A DNA stretch of 64,000 nt from Cryoendolithus antarcticus (Eukaryota; Ascomycota; Dothideomycetes; Cladosporiales; Cladosporiaceae): NCBI GenBank assembly GCA_002077065.1, contig NAJO01000018.1:806001-870000 (forward strand), written 5' to 3'. Made by a program: the position numbers and the translations under genes. Position 1 is the stretch's first letter. Each line of letters starts with the position of its first letter. Under the pieces are notes generated by a model, which did no database searches, was not told the DNA's origin, and saw nothing but the letters and a program-made list of their open reading frames with translations. Below are positions 43,735 to 53,464 of this stretch, piece after piece.

Positions 43735-45378
43735 ATGGCACCTCCTCCGGCCAAGAAGCGGAAGTTATCAACTTCTGCTGACGACGAGCATTCGACATCA
43801 GCGTCAGAGCAGATGACAGCGACGACGCGCTTCATCGACTTAGTGCGCTCCTTCGTACCTGAGCTTTCCGAAAGCTCACCTGTCTTCACGCGATTGGCAG
43901 AGCAGTCTCTTGCTCCGTCCTTCTCCTCGACTGATGCATCGTTGTCTGCACCGCCTGTGAGTGGTAGCATTGACGATACGCAAGCAGCCTCGACCGCGGC
44001 CGGCATTGCGCATCCTCTTGTCCGCCCTGATCAGGCGACCCACGATGCCATCGCACAACGCGCCAGGAATATTGGCGGTGGTGTCAATCTGGAGCAGCTT
44101 GTTCCTGGCGTGGGCCGGTATGCGTGGCTTACGCCATACGATCGAGAAATGGCTCGTCGTATGGGTGTGACCGACCCATCGACCATCACGCTGACGCGCT
44201 CAAGACGTGATGCTGTCTTCACCTCAGCGCATGGTCCAGGGACTGACCCATCTGTCATCTGGTACTCGGATCGTGCCTTCCTAAATCCGCCGCAGCAGCC
44301 CAGCGAGCCTGGTCATTGGGAATATCAAACTCCTGATGCGCAAGAGTGGGCAGCCACTCAGGTTGGCGGCAGTGAGGACCACGGCATGCCTGCTTGGCCC
44401 TCTGCTTCGGACGTCTGGGACCTGAGGCAGCGTCTGCTCACTCGCGGAGCATTCAATATCACGCATGACATGGCGCTAGTCTTCGTGCCTGACGAGCAGC
44501 CAGATGACCGGAGTTTGGCTGATGGTGAGGTTGAGGTGGATGTCGGTGAGGTTGATCGGGTCTTCCGCTATGATCCGACGAACGGTGATGGGCCTGGCGG
44601 TGAGAATGGCCAGACTGGCGACCCTGACACCTTCTACCACGACTGGATCCGGTTCGAGGACGGTACGACTATCGTCTGCGATCGTGTCACCGCGAAGAAC
44701 GGCAATTCGCAGCCTCATCTGTTCCGGGCGTATGGTGAAAACGGATGGGGCACATACCCTCGTTCTTCTGGCTTCGACTGGAATAATGCCGCCAGTATCA
44801 AGGCCTTGAAAGCTTGGCGAGAGCAGCGCCTTCGTCGCTACTCTGGCCTGAAGCGCACCGAAGCACGCCCGGATTACTCTGCTCGCGACCTGAAGTGGCT
44901 GGGTGAGAGGTATGAGGAGGCCAGAGGTGCCGGTCATCCATCGCATCCCGTTTGAGACTGGCGGAAGCTGGTTGACGACTTCAACGCCTTCACCAATGGT
45001 CAGCGTCGAGGAGTCAAGGCGATGCACAGCAAGTGGTCGCGAGTGATTGATGACTTCGCCAAGAAGGGCTCAGTGGTTGCCAGTAAGAGGCAAACATTGA
45101 AGGAGCAGATGGACGATGAGGGAAAGGTGGTCACAGCCGAGGAGCAGAGAAGGATCGTGAAGGAGGAGAAGCGAGAGAAGGAGATGGCAGAGCGTAAGAA
45201 GAGGGAGGAGAAGAGGGTCAACAAGAGTAAAGGCAGCAAGGTGATGCCAGCATACTCGATGGTGATCAAGAAGGGTGGGAGGGGTTGCCCAGTCACCGTA
45301 GGCCAGAAGTGGGGAGATGATGACAAGATCGATGGTGGAGAGGACAGAGAGGATGACGCAGAGGAGGATGCCCAGTGA
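43735..45378 (+). pseudogene. Family locus A: C-module protein interrupted by TGA
   Basis: The frame from the ATG at 43735 (MAPPPAKKRKLS, with a nuclear-localisation-like KKRKL) runs to a TGA at 44953-44955. It then stays open in the same frame to 45378; 548 codons in all. The parts before and after the stop align along one protein with locus B. Shared blocks before the stop are GRYAWLTPYDRE with WYSDRAFLNP, PSASDVWDLRQRL and YDPTNG, then FRAYGENGWGTY and FDWNN. After the stop, DWRKLVDDFNAF...MHSKWSRVIDDF matches B's DMSERFNAKF...MRTKYDRVRKDF. If the TGA is obeyed, the product has 406 residues and lacks the helical end. A lysine/glutamate-rich coiled tail closes the frame. I do not recognise the family. 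Confidence 0.7.
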
Positions 45379-45734
45379 AATCCCTTCAAGGTCCTGCATG
45401 AGATACGGTAGCGTGATATGACATTACCATATCGCTGATGGTGAAGGTTCCATCACAAGTGAGGTCCCGAATTTCGCCATCATGGTCTGTGCTCATGCCC
45501 GTGAAATGGCTTACAGTAGTTCTCATCGCAAAATCATCACTATACGTACTTCTAAATGCCCAATGCCTTAGTCAGAGCCTGAGATCCTGGCAGTGAGCAC
45601 GCGCCATAGCACAACCACTGTCGATGCTCTTCGCCTGCGTCAAGCGTAAGGCGAAACTCTCACATTCCCAATCTCCCAATTCCCACTTCTTTATCGTAGG
45701 CAAAGCTGCGAAAGGCAGCCGAGCAATCGCGACT
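45379..45734. other. Intergenic, 356 bp
   Basis: This lies upstream of DUS1. Its last 111 bp (45624-45734) are an in-frame basic extension of DUS1 that could be translated from an earlier ATG. Confidence 0.35.
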
Positions 45735-47336
45735 ATGGCCCCCAAACTCCACGGTCGGGCGTTCTATGAGTCCATAGGATCCCCCAAGCTAGTCCTGGCG
45801 CCCATGGTAGATCAAAGCGAATTTGCCTGGCGCCTCCTCACGCGATCCTTTCTCCCTGCGGAGCTTCGCACTTCGATACTGGCCTACTCGCCTATGCTGC
45901 ATGCGAAGATCTTCAGCCAGAACCCGAAGTATCGGGGAGACCACTTTCGGCCGCGGAAAGCAGCTACTGCTACAGAGACAGCGAAGGCTAACGGCACTGA
46001 GGCGGACGGGGGCTCAAATGACTGGCACCTGGACGGTAATCCCTCGCTCGACCGACCCCTCTTCATGCAATTCTGCGCCAACGACCCAGCTCAATTTCTC
46101 GAAGCGGCCAAGCACGTGCAGCCATACTGCGATGCAGTGGACCTCAACCTCGGGTGCCCCCAAGGCATAGCGAAGAAAGGGCGCTATGGCGCGTTTCTAC
46201 AAGAAGACTGGGAACTGATATACAAGCTCATCAACACCTTGCATAAGGAGCTGGACATCCCAGTGACGGCGAAGTTCCGTATACAGGAGACGAGGGAAAA
46301 GACGCTCGAATACGCGAAGATGATCTTGAGTGCTGGGGCAAGCATTATCACAGTGCACGGACGGAGGAGAGAGCAGAAGGGCCACAACACTGGGCTTGCT
46401 GATTGGGAGATGATCAAATTCTTGCGGGAAGAGCTGCCAACAGAGACGGTGATCTTTGCGAATGGCAATATACTGCAACACGGAGATATCCAGAAGTGCT
46501 TGGACGCCACAGGCGGTGATGGGATCATGAGTGCTGAGGGAAACCTGTATGATCCTTCCATCCTTGCGCCGCCACCGCCCGTGGGAGAAGAGGGAAGAGA
46601 ATATTGGCGGGGCAAGCATGGACTGGGAGGCTATAGAATGGACGCAGTGCTGAGGCGATATCTGGACATACTGTACATGCACGTGCTGGAGCAGCAGCCA
46701 TCTCATCGAGAACCCTTGTATATGCCCTCGGATCCCCAAACAGCAGCTGGACCTACTCCGGACGCAACGCCGCCAGCAGAGGAACACCCCGCGAAGCGAC
46801 AGAAGCTCGACGCAAATGCAGAGCCTAAGCGCAAGGACAAGAAAGTCACAGACACGAACTTCACAGCCATGCAAGCACATCTCTTCCACCTCCTCCGCGC
46901 GCTCATCTCGAAGCACACCAACGTCCGAGATGCGCTGGCCCGCAGCAGGGCAGGCGACATGCCAGCTTACGAAAACGTGCTCCGCCTAGTGGAAGCAGCT
47001 ACGAAAGAAGGCTTGCTGGAGTATGAGCGAGATCCATCGTTGTACGAGCCGGAACGTGAAGCAGATGCAGAGGTGGACTGGCAAAGCAGTGATGCGGCAG
47101 TGCGGCGGTGCAAGAGGCCGTACTGGGTATGTCAGTCGCATGTCCGACCTCTGCCGGAGGAGGCGATCGTGAAGGGGAGTATACAGCTTAGCAAGAAGGA
47201 GCTCGCGAAGCGACAGCGAGAGGAGGAGGAGAGTAAGGCTGCTGGACTGGAGGCTGGCGGTACGGTGGAGCAGGTGGCTACTAACGGCGTGGAGAAGGCG
47301 GAGGAGATACCCCGGGAAGGCATGGTGTGCGGATGA
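45735..47336 (+). CDS. DUS1: tRNA-dihydrouridine synthase 1
   Basis: This is a single exon of 533 residues from the ATG at 45735 (MAPKLHGRAFYESIGSPK), the normal fungal Dus1 start. The FMN-binding TIM barrel is clear: VLAPMVDQSEFAWR, then FMQFCANDP, DLNLGCPQGIAKKGRYGAFL with catalytic Cys141, TVHGRRREQKG and IFANGNI. A fungal-specific C-terminal region with a basic patch (AKRQKLDANAEPKRKDKK) follows. Dus1 reduces uridine 16 and 17 in the D-loop of cytoplasmic tRNAs. An in-frame ATG at 45624 would add 37 basic residues with no acidic ones. The last 40 residues are charged and low in complexity. Confidence 0.93.
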   Translation: MAPKLHGRAFYESIGSPKLVLAPMVDQSEFAWRLLTRSFLPAELRTSILAYSPMLHAKIFSQNPKYRGDHFRPRKAATATETAKANGTEADGGSNDWHLDGNPSLDRPLFMQFCANDPAQFLEAAKHVQPYCDAVDLNLGCPQGIAKKGRYGAFLQEDWELIYKLINTLHKELDIPVTAKFRIQETREKTLEYAKMILSAGASIITVHGRRREQKGHNTGLADWEMIKFLREELPTETVIFANGNILQHGDIQKCLDATGGDGIMSAEGNLYDPSILAPPPPVGEEGREYWRGKHGLGGYRMDAVLRRYLDILYMHVLEQQPSHREPLYMPSDPQTAAGPTPDATPPAEEHPAKRQKLDANAEPKRKDKKVTDTNFTAMQAHLFHLLRALISKHTNVRDALARSRAGDMPAYENVLRLVEAATKEGLLEYERDPSLYEPEREADAEVDWQSSDAAVRRCKRPYWVCQSHVRPLPEEAIVKGSIQLSKKELAKRQREEEESKAAGLEAGGTVEQVATNGVEKAEEIPREGMVCG

Positions 47337-47688
47337 AGGCTATCGTGCAGAATTGGCGCCGGATGAGCAGCCACTGAGTTGCACACTCCACTTGGGTAAG
47401 TCAGTAGGTATGAAGACCAGTACACTCCTGTCCTCAGTCTACACTATCATCCCTTGCGTACGTGCTTCCTACACGTTGCTGATGGGGAAAGCTAATATGG
47501 ATCGCTAAGTCATGGGCTTTGTATTGATCGTCCGACCTCGCCTCTTGACAGCGTCAGCGATGGCAGTCGTTACGAAGGTGACAGCAACAGTAATGATGTA
47601 TTGATCTCTAGCTATGACTCATGACAGCTCAGTCTAGCAGACTCTCACCATCCTCACTCTTACTCAGCGCCATCACGCCCGCCATTCT
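47337..47688. other. Convergent intergenic spacer, 352 bp
   Basis: These are the 3' flanks of DUS1 and family locus B. Nothing is recognised. Confidence 0.35.
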
Positions 47689-49458
47689 TCACTTCTCTCC
47701 ATCACGACCGCCGCCTGACATGCGACGCAGGATCTGCGCGGCTTCCTCTGCCGCACCTGCACTGTCGTCACTGGTAACGAGGATGGCAGTATCCTCGTCA
47801 GCACCCGACACGATCTCCGTCTTCTCCTCACCCTCCTTGGCCGTCTCAGACACCTCCGTCCCCTCACCCGTCACCTCAGTGCCGTCCTCCAGGTCAATAC
47901 TATCGTCCTCAGGAGGCTGCTGCTGAGCCGGCGTGCTGTCGACTGGCTCTGAAGGCGTTATGGAAGTGAGGGCGGCTTTGACGATGTCCAGCATGCCTGG
48001 AGTAGCTGGCTTGACGACCTCACTCGCTGCAGGCTTCTTGACAACGAGCGGGATCTTCGAAGTCGGCTTCGCCTTGGGCCTCTTCTCATACAGAGTCGGA
48101 CCAGTCACCTTTCCAACCTTCTCAAAGTCCTTACGAACACGATCGTACTTGGTGCGCATGGCTCCATTGTTCCTGTCGCTGCTGAACTTCGCATTGAAGC
48201 GCTCGGACATGTCCAGGAAGTTGTCGGGAGGATGTGTGCGACCATCCTTCTTCAGCGCCTGGTACTCCTCCGCAAGCCACTGGCACTCCTCAAGGGAATA
48301 AAGATCCCGATGCTCCTCACGCAGATTGTCAAAGTCACTGCGATAGCCCACCTGGTACCGCCAGCGATCCAAGAGATCGATGTGGGTCTTGTTGTTCCAG
48401 TCGAAGTCCTTGAGCTTTGGAGGCTTGGTGGGATTCCAGGTGCGCCATCCAGTCTTACCATAGGCACGCATGAGGTGTGGCTCGCGAAGGCCGACTTGAG
48501 CCCTGGAGCGATCTTGGCAAATCCATACACCGTCCACTTTGATGGCGTAGTACCGGGGATGGTCCCTGGTGCTGGTCTGGTCGTTGATCCCACCTGGTTG
48601 GCCGTTGGTGGGATCGTATGTCTCGGGCTGTGTCTCTTGATCATCGTTGTTGGCACTGGGCAGCCGCTTCTTGTACTTGCGCTTGGGCTTTGTAGTCGGC
48701 GCAGCGGGAGCGGTGTTGGTGGGAGGAGCTGCATCAGCGTCGTGTTCTTCTGGGATCCATACGACAGTGATGTTCTCCGTGAGATTATTGCGTCTCTGAC
48801 GGAGAAAAGCACCACGCAGCTGCCAGATTTGGGCTGCCGAAGGCCTGACAGGCAGCCCATAGCCTGTAGGACCACCAAAATTCAGCGCCGCGAGCTCCTC
48901 GTCGTCTGGGCTTTGGAAGTCGAAATGCCCAGGACTATCTGGTTGGCGACGAGGATTCACGTATGAACGCTCCGGGTACCAGACTACACCGGGCTCGGAT
49001 CTTGGCCCATCTGCAACGGCAAGCAACCCCTGCTCGCGCATTGCCGTGAAGGCTTCCTGGTTGTCGATGTTGAGAGACAGGGCGCGCTGACGATCATAGG
49101 GCATCAGCCACTCATAGCGGCCGACACCACGTACCGCATGGGTGGGGTTGACGATCCCACCATCGGCGATGTGGTCGTCAATTGCACGCAGGCGCTCGGT
49201 GTCGCTTGGGCGGACAAGGGTAGGTACCGCGGATGAAGTAATGTTGGACGCACTCGGCGCACTCGACGCACTCTCGGGCGTGGATGGCGCGAAGAATCCA
49301 CAAAACCTATCCACAGCAATCTGCGAGAAGAGCGGATGATCGTCCTCAAGCTCGGGTAGGTTTTCGCGCAAGGCAGCGCGATACCGCTCAAATTGGGTCA
49401 TTGTGCTCTGCTCCTCGGGCTCGTCGACCTGATCGTTCGGGCGCTTACCGCCCTTCAT
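47689..49458 (-). CDS. Family locus B: intact C-module protein of unknown function
   Basis: This is a single exon of 589 residues with no lesion, the only intact member of the local family. An N-terminal helix (FERYRAALRENLPELEDDHP) is shared with locus A. The C-module spans about 80-445. Its blocks are GIVNPTHAVRGVGRYEWLMP (101-120), WYPERSYVNP (160-169), the PDDEELAALNFGG segment, PSAAQIWQLR, NITVVWIP, YDPTNG (281-286), LMRAYGKTGWRTW and FDWNNKTHIDLLDRWR. A helical part at 388-445 (SLEECQWLAEEYQALKK, then DMSERFNAKF, then MRTKYDRVRKDF) is spaced like a SANT/Myb-type three-helix unit. A basic KPKRKYKKRLP at 257-267 suggests nuclear import. The acidic tail is disordered. The DNA-binding idea is inference only. 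Confidence 0.8.
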   Translation of the reverse strand: MKGGKRPNDQVDEPEEQSTMTQFERYRAALRENLPELEDDHPLFSQIAVDRFCGFFAPSTPESASSAPSASNITSSAVPTLVRPSDTERLRAIDDHIADGGIVNPTHAVRGVGRYEWLMPYDRQRALSLNIDNQEAFTAMREQGLLAVADGPRSEPGVVWYPERSYVNPRRQPDSPGHFDFQSPDDEELAALNFGGPTGYGLPVRPSAAQIWQLRGAFLRQRRNNLTENITVVWIPEEHDADAAPPTNTAPAAPTTKPKRKYKKRLPSANNDDQETQPETYDPTNGQPGGINDQTSTRDHPRYYAIKVDGVWICQDRSRAQVGLREPHLMRAYGKTGWRTWNPTKPPKLKDFDWNNKTHIDLLDRWRYQVGYRSDFDNLREEHRDLYSLEECQWLAEEYQALKKDGRTHPPDNFLDMSERFNAKFSSDRNNGAMRTKYDRVRKDFEKVGKVTGPTLYEKRPKAKPTSKIPLVVKKPAASEVVKPATPGMLDIVKAALTSITPSEPVDSTPAQQQPPEDDSIDLEDGTEVTGEGTEVSETAKEGEEKTEIVSGADEDTAILVTSDDSAGAAEEAAQILRRMSGGGRDGEK

Positions 49459-49872
49459 GATGTCGGTAGTGTCATATGTAGGTTGGGTAGGTATCAGTAA
49501 ATCTCTCTTCCTACCATTGACAAGGACTGCCTTACGATGGTTTGAAGGAGAAGGTAGGTCCTTACAAGAGCAAAGCGACCTTGTGGTGCAAGCGCTTTGT
49601 TTACACGAAGGCGAAGGCTGGGTAGAGAGGTGTGCGAAATATCTAGAAGCGATGTTTGATGCAGGAGGAAGTATGCGCTATTGACGAGAGTGTTTTGATA
49701 ACACGAAGAAGGCTTGAAGAAAGTGTTTTCACGTTGAGTGGAGGGGCGGAGAGTGGGTTGAAGAGATTAAGATTACCGTCGATCACTAAGACCGCGTTCA
49801 TCTGGGAGGTACACTCTGGAAGGAAGGAGCGGAGGAGGGAAGGAACTTGGGGTCGCGACCAGCAACACCAAC
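49459..49872. other. Intergenic, 414 bp, between family loci C and B
   Basis: This spacer separates the N-module gene (C) from the C-module gene (B) on the same strand. In locus D the two modules are joined with no spacer. It holds no recognisable coding linker in the right frame. Confidence 0.4.
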
Positions 49873-50802
49873 TCACGACGGACTGTCTTCGGCACTACCC
49901 CCGTCCCTGTTCAATTCGCTGGATGTCTGCGCTGTACTGGCGACTTCCTCGTAATACGAAGTAGGCGCAGGGAGGTCGTCAGCGTGTCTCCAGTCGATCT
50001 CTGCCAGAGCCAAATTGCCATATGCAGAAGTCTGCTGGATCGCCGAATCAAAAGTCGTGGAGTAGAGCGTGAGGTAGCCATGGGGACGGATCGCTACAAT
50101 CGTGTCCTGGATGTCGAGCAGTAGCGCAGGGAAGCGGCCACCCAAGGTACGACGGTGATCATCTGTGAGGCGTCCACCAAGTACACGAGAAGTTTCGGGC
50201 GCCGTACCGTGGACGAAAGGGTATTGTTGTACTTTGGCAGTGTCTCCCAGGGAAATGTGGGTTTCGGCGTCTGTGGTGAAGTGCAGCGGCGGGGAACCAG
50301 GGACGGAGAGGTGATCTCCTTCAGTGTCACCTGCGTGCATGATGAGGTGCTCAAGCGTGAGAAAGTAGTGAGGCAGACCCAGATCACGTAGTCTCCACCC
50401 AGAAAGCCATGCTGTAGGGCGCAGGACCATGAACCGACTCACGGCGCTGGAACCTTGACCACTTGCCATTTACATTTCGTACAGCGACCATGTTGGGTGG
50501 AGTCAACACACACAGCTGCTTGTCAGTGCCATCGCTCATACGCTGCGTGATGACTATTCCCTCGGGCGCTGTACGCAGATCTGCTAGGCGCAGTCGAGCC
50601 AGGTATTGAACGCGCAGTACATCGTTGCGGTAGTCCCCGGTGGCGTTGTACACTATGATCAGTCAGTAAATCCCCTCTACGGCGATATGGATAGATTACA
50701 CGTACTAGACAAGCCTCCCTACAGATGTCCGAATGTCTCGTGAATCAGAAGCTCGGCGTCAGAAGGCCCCGCATGATCCCTGCGAAGGTTGTTTGAGGCC
50801 AT
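49873..50802 (-). pseudogene. Family locus C: N-module gene with TAG and frameshift
   Basis: The exons on the minus strand are 50802-50706 and 50652-49873, joined over a 53-nt intron (TTTACTGAC branch, ATCATAG acceptor). Exon 1 reads MASNNLRRDHAGPSDAELLI, then HETFGHL, then TAG at 50721-50719. The stop lies exactly where locus D has Q in TYGDLQEGF. Exon 2 aligns with D through LRTAPEG, VLTPPNM and ESVHGPAPYS. It then shifts frame near 50385-50400 and resumes LGLPHYFLTLEHL (D: FSLPVYFLSSSHL). The exon sum leaves one surplus base, in agreement with a +1 shift. It ends naturally at 49873. The module has no domain known to me. Confidence 0.75.
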
Positions 50803-51142
50803 CAAAGCTGCGACCAGGAAGTGGTCATCACTAGTTAGCGTCAACAGATGGGGAGAGGCTGTCTATTATATATGCGAGTCGTCAGACTGCATTCCTGCGA
50901 TAAGGCAATGGCGTGGAAGTCGCATCAACCTTCAGCCTTGATGAGAGACCAGTGTGTCTCAGCAGGTAGCCACTATTACCTCCAGCCAAGTTCTCCGCGC
51001 AGGCCACTGTGTCAAATTTATTTCCGAAGCATGCAAGCATGGCGGGCGTGGCTGGCATTTCGGAGTTTGAGGCGATAAGGCTACATCGTCATGTACGATC
51101 GGCCTTGCGTCATAATCGGCGCAGGAGTTCCACTATCATCGC
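50803..51142. other. Intergenic, 340 bp
   Basis: This lies between the stop of the Pth11-like gene and the start of locus C (both minus strand), so it is the presumed promoter of locus C. Nothing specific is recognised. Confidence 0.3.
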
Positions 51143-52554
51143 TCAGCGAGCATGGCATTGCTCAGGTGGCATACCAGCGCCCGGCGGCACTGGCCAGGCA
51201 GCCTCCACACTTCTGCGAAAGTTATTCGGAGACGGTGATACGAAACGTAACGAAGATCCTCGCGTGAGCAGGCGGCTCTTCTCCAAGTTTTGTAGTGCAT
51301 ACATCTCGTAGTCCCCCGCAGACCTGACGACAGAGACTGTGGCCGGCGACAACGGGGCCGTATGGTTATGTTCGATCTCTTGAATGCTAGGCAGATGTCG
51401 CATCTGCGGTTCGTTTGAGGCTGGCGATTCGGGATCTCGGCAGCTCTGCTCATCGCTCACGATGGTGACATCCGGAGACTTGGGATACATGGCGGCAGCG
51501 GACTCGGCGCGAGCGCTGCCGTTGAACGTACGCTGGAAGGGATCACTGAGGTATCGTCGGACTAGGACGCGGAGGGCGGGTGCGCTTGCGCAGATCATGG
51601 CCAGCTGGACTTCAAGCTGCGTCCATACGAGGGTGTCGAAGCCAAGCCATCTGTAACGAGGGACTTCGGGTTAGCATGTTTCACATTTATTGCATGCTTA
51701 AGTCGATGTCTTACGTTGCGTCCCACTCCATTCCTACCCGCGTGAAGTAGTAAGTTCTGACAGAGGCAGTGCAGACTGTGATGAGCCCGAGAGCGAAGAC
51801 AATGTTCAAGGCGATCTTCTGTCTCCTCGGCGCCCCGAAATGTCGGAGCATGAGGATCGGCAACATCACAGCGTATGCGTCGCCGAACGCAGCGAGTGCG
51901 CCGTTGATCGGGTTGATCAAGTCCGAGTGGATGCAGGTGTATGGCTTGTCGTAGAAGAAGCTCAGCGAGTCCCAATATGCCTCGAGTGGCTTGCAAGCAT
52001 TCATGAGTAGGATCAGGAAGGCAAGTGCGTAGATCACCGTAAAGACGATAGCCATAATTGTTGCAATCTTCCACCGTCGAGCGTATGTCCCGGCTGTCAG
52101 ACGTCGATAGAACAGCAGGATGGAAACCTTGATGCAGCAAGTTGTCACAAGGTATATGACTTCTAGCGCCCAGGCACCGCGCGCAGCGACCGGCCATAGT
52201 TGTGGAGGCACATCCCAAACATGGCGGTCTGCGCCCCACTGTTGTGTCACCAGTAAAGTAAACGTCGTGAGGGCTATAGATCCGAGCCAGGCGAAGCCGA
52301 TCAGCGCCTGCTGCATTGTCAGCCTGTACATGTACGACCCTACGCATGCAAGATCAGCCTACGTCGTCTAGACCCAGACTGCCTGCGTGTTTCCGCGCTC
52401 GCAGCCACAGTCTAGTCAGTACAAACAGAGTACTGAACACTTGCAAGGTGCAAGCAAGGGCTGGCATCCATCTCCGGCGTACTGGATCCGTGTAATTCGG
52501 TGTCGGGAAGGAGGCGATGATACTAGGTGTCAGCGGGGGTAAATTGCCAGGCAT
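51143..52554 (-). CDS. Pth11-like/SAT-family rhodopsin-fold integral membrane protein (three exons)
   Basis: The exons on the minus strand are 52554-52363, 52307-51715 and 51650-51143, giving 430 residues. Joining exons 1 and 2 makes LGLDDALIGFAW, the LDD motif at the second helix that marks the fungal rhodopsin-domain (Pth11-related) family. Next come DRHVWDVPP, the WALEVIYLVTTCCIKVSILLFYRRL helix region in pieces, and seven helices in all. The cytosolic tail of about 150 residues is rich in S and P. Pth11-type proteins are candidate surface-sensing GPCR-like receptors, and others sit in toxin clusters, so the name does not fix the role. No CFEM domain precedes the helices. Confidence 0.85.
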
Positions 52555-53464
52555 TATCTCGCGAGGACTGTTAGACGCAGCCGTAGGGACTGAGGCGTTG
52601 TTTCATGATAAGAAGGAAAGTTACATGTAGATAGGATTACTCTAGGGATCTGAGCACACTGCGAATCACACGCCCGCGACGCTAGACGGTGCACTACCAA
52701 GAGGTGGTGGTGACAGGATATCGAAAACCACAAGATGAAGTCGGGCCGGTAGACTAGTCGTCCAGCGGCCGATGGAACCCGTTCTATACCTGTCTCATCG
52801 CAGGTACTGAAAGCGATGCCACTGCTAGGGACCAAGGGGACCCATGCGTTCATGTCGGCCAGCGGGCAACGCGCAAGACGATCTTCGGAAGCCGATCTTC
52901 TCGACCAATGAGTACGTGTGCCATTGGTGATCAACGTGCAGTGGTCTGGCTCCTCCCGGCGTACCCCAAGCACGAATGTCGGGCGCCGTTGGAGACTCTG
53001 TTCTTAAAGCCTCGGCTGGCGCCATCATGGTCCCCTTTGACGGCGGGCGGCTTCAACGGGCGACGTGCGGAGAAATACAGCATTCGGATCGATCTGCTTC
53101 CGTTGGCGGAAGGTAAGACACGGGTAGGATACGAGATGCTGCCATGTTGGGCGCGACGAGCTAGAAATGGACAGATGGGAAAGACGAAATGCGTGTGTTT
53201 GACACGAAGTCAAAGACTCGGGGAAGCTTCGGATCAGATTCGGGTTTCCGCTTGGTGGTAAGACTGGACATGAGCACAATGTATCAGCCGTCGATGTTGA
53301 TTAGTGTTTACAGCAATCAACAGTTCCCGGCATCGCTTCACCGCCTCACCTACGACACCATCTCACTCACTCACGTCCTCAGATCTGTGCCATCATCCAT
53401 GTACTCGTTGGAGCCACCGCTCTGATCAGCACCGTCCTGAGTAGGCATCCTGAGGTTTTCCGGC
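52555..53464. other. Intergenic, 910 bp
   Basis: This holds the promoter of the Pth11-like gene and the 3' flank of locus D. Minus-strand frames near 52554-52973 lack an ATG and a known domain. No repeat or transposon end is seen. Confidence 0.35.

Noticed and set aside
52554..52973. Minus-strand open frame upstream of the Pth11-like gene
   Set aside because: No ATG start, no domain, and it lies in the expected promoter region.
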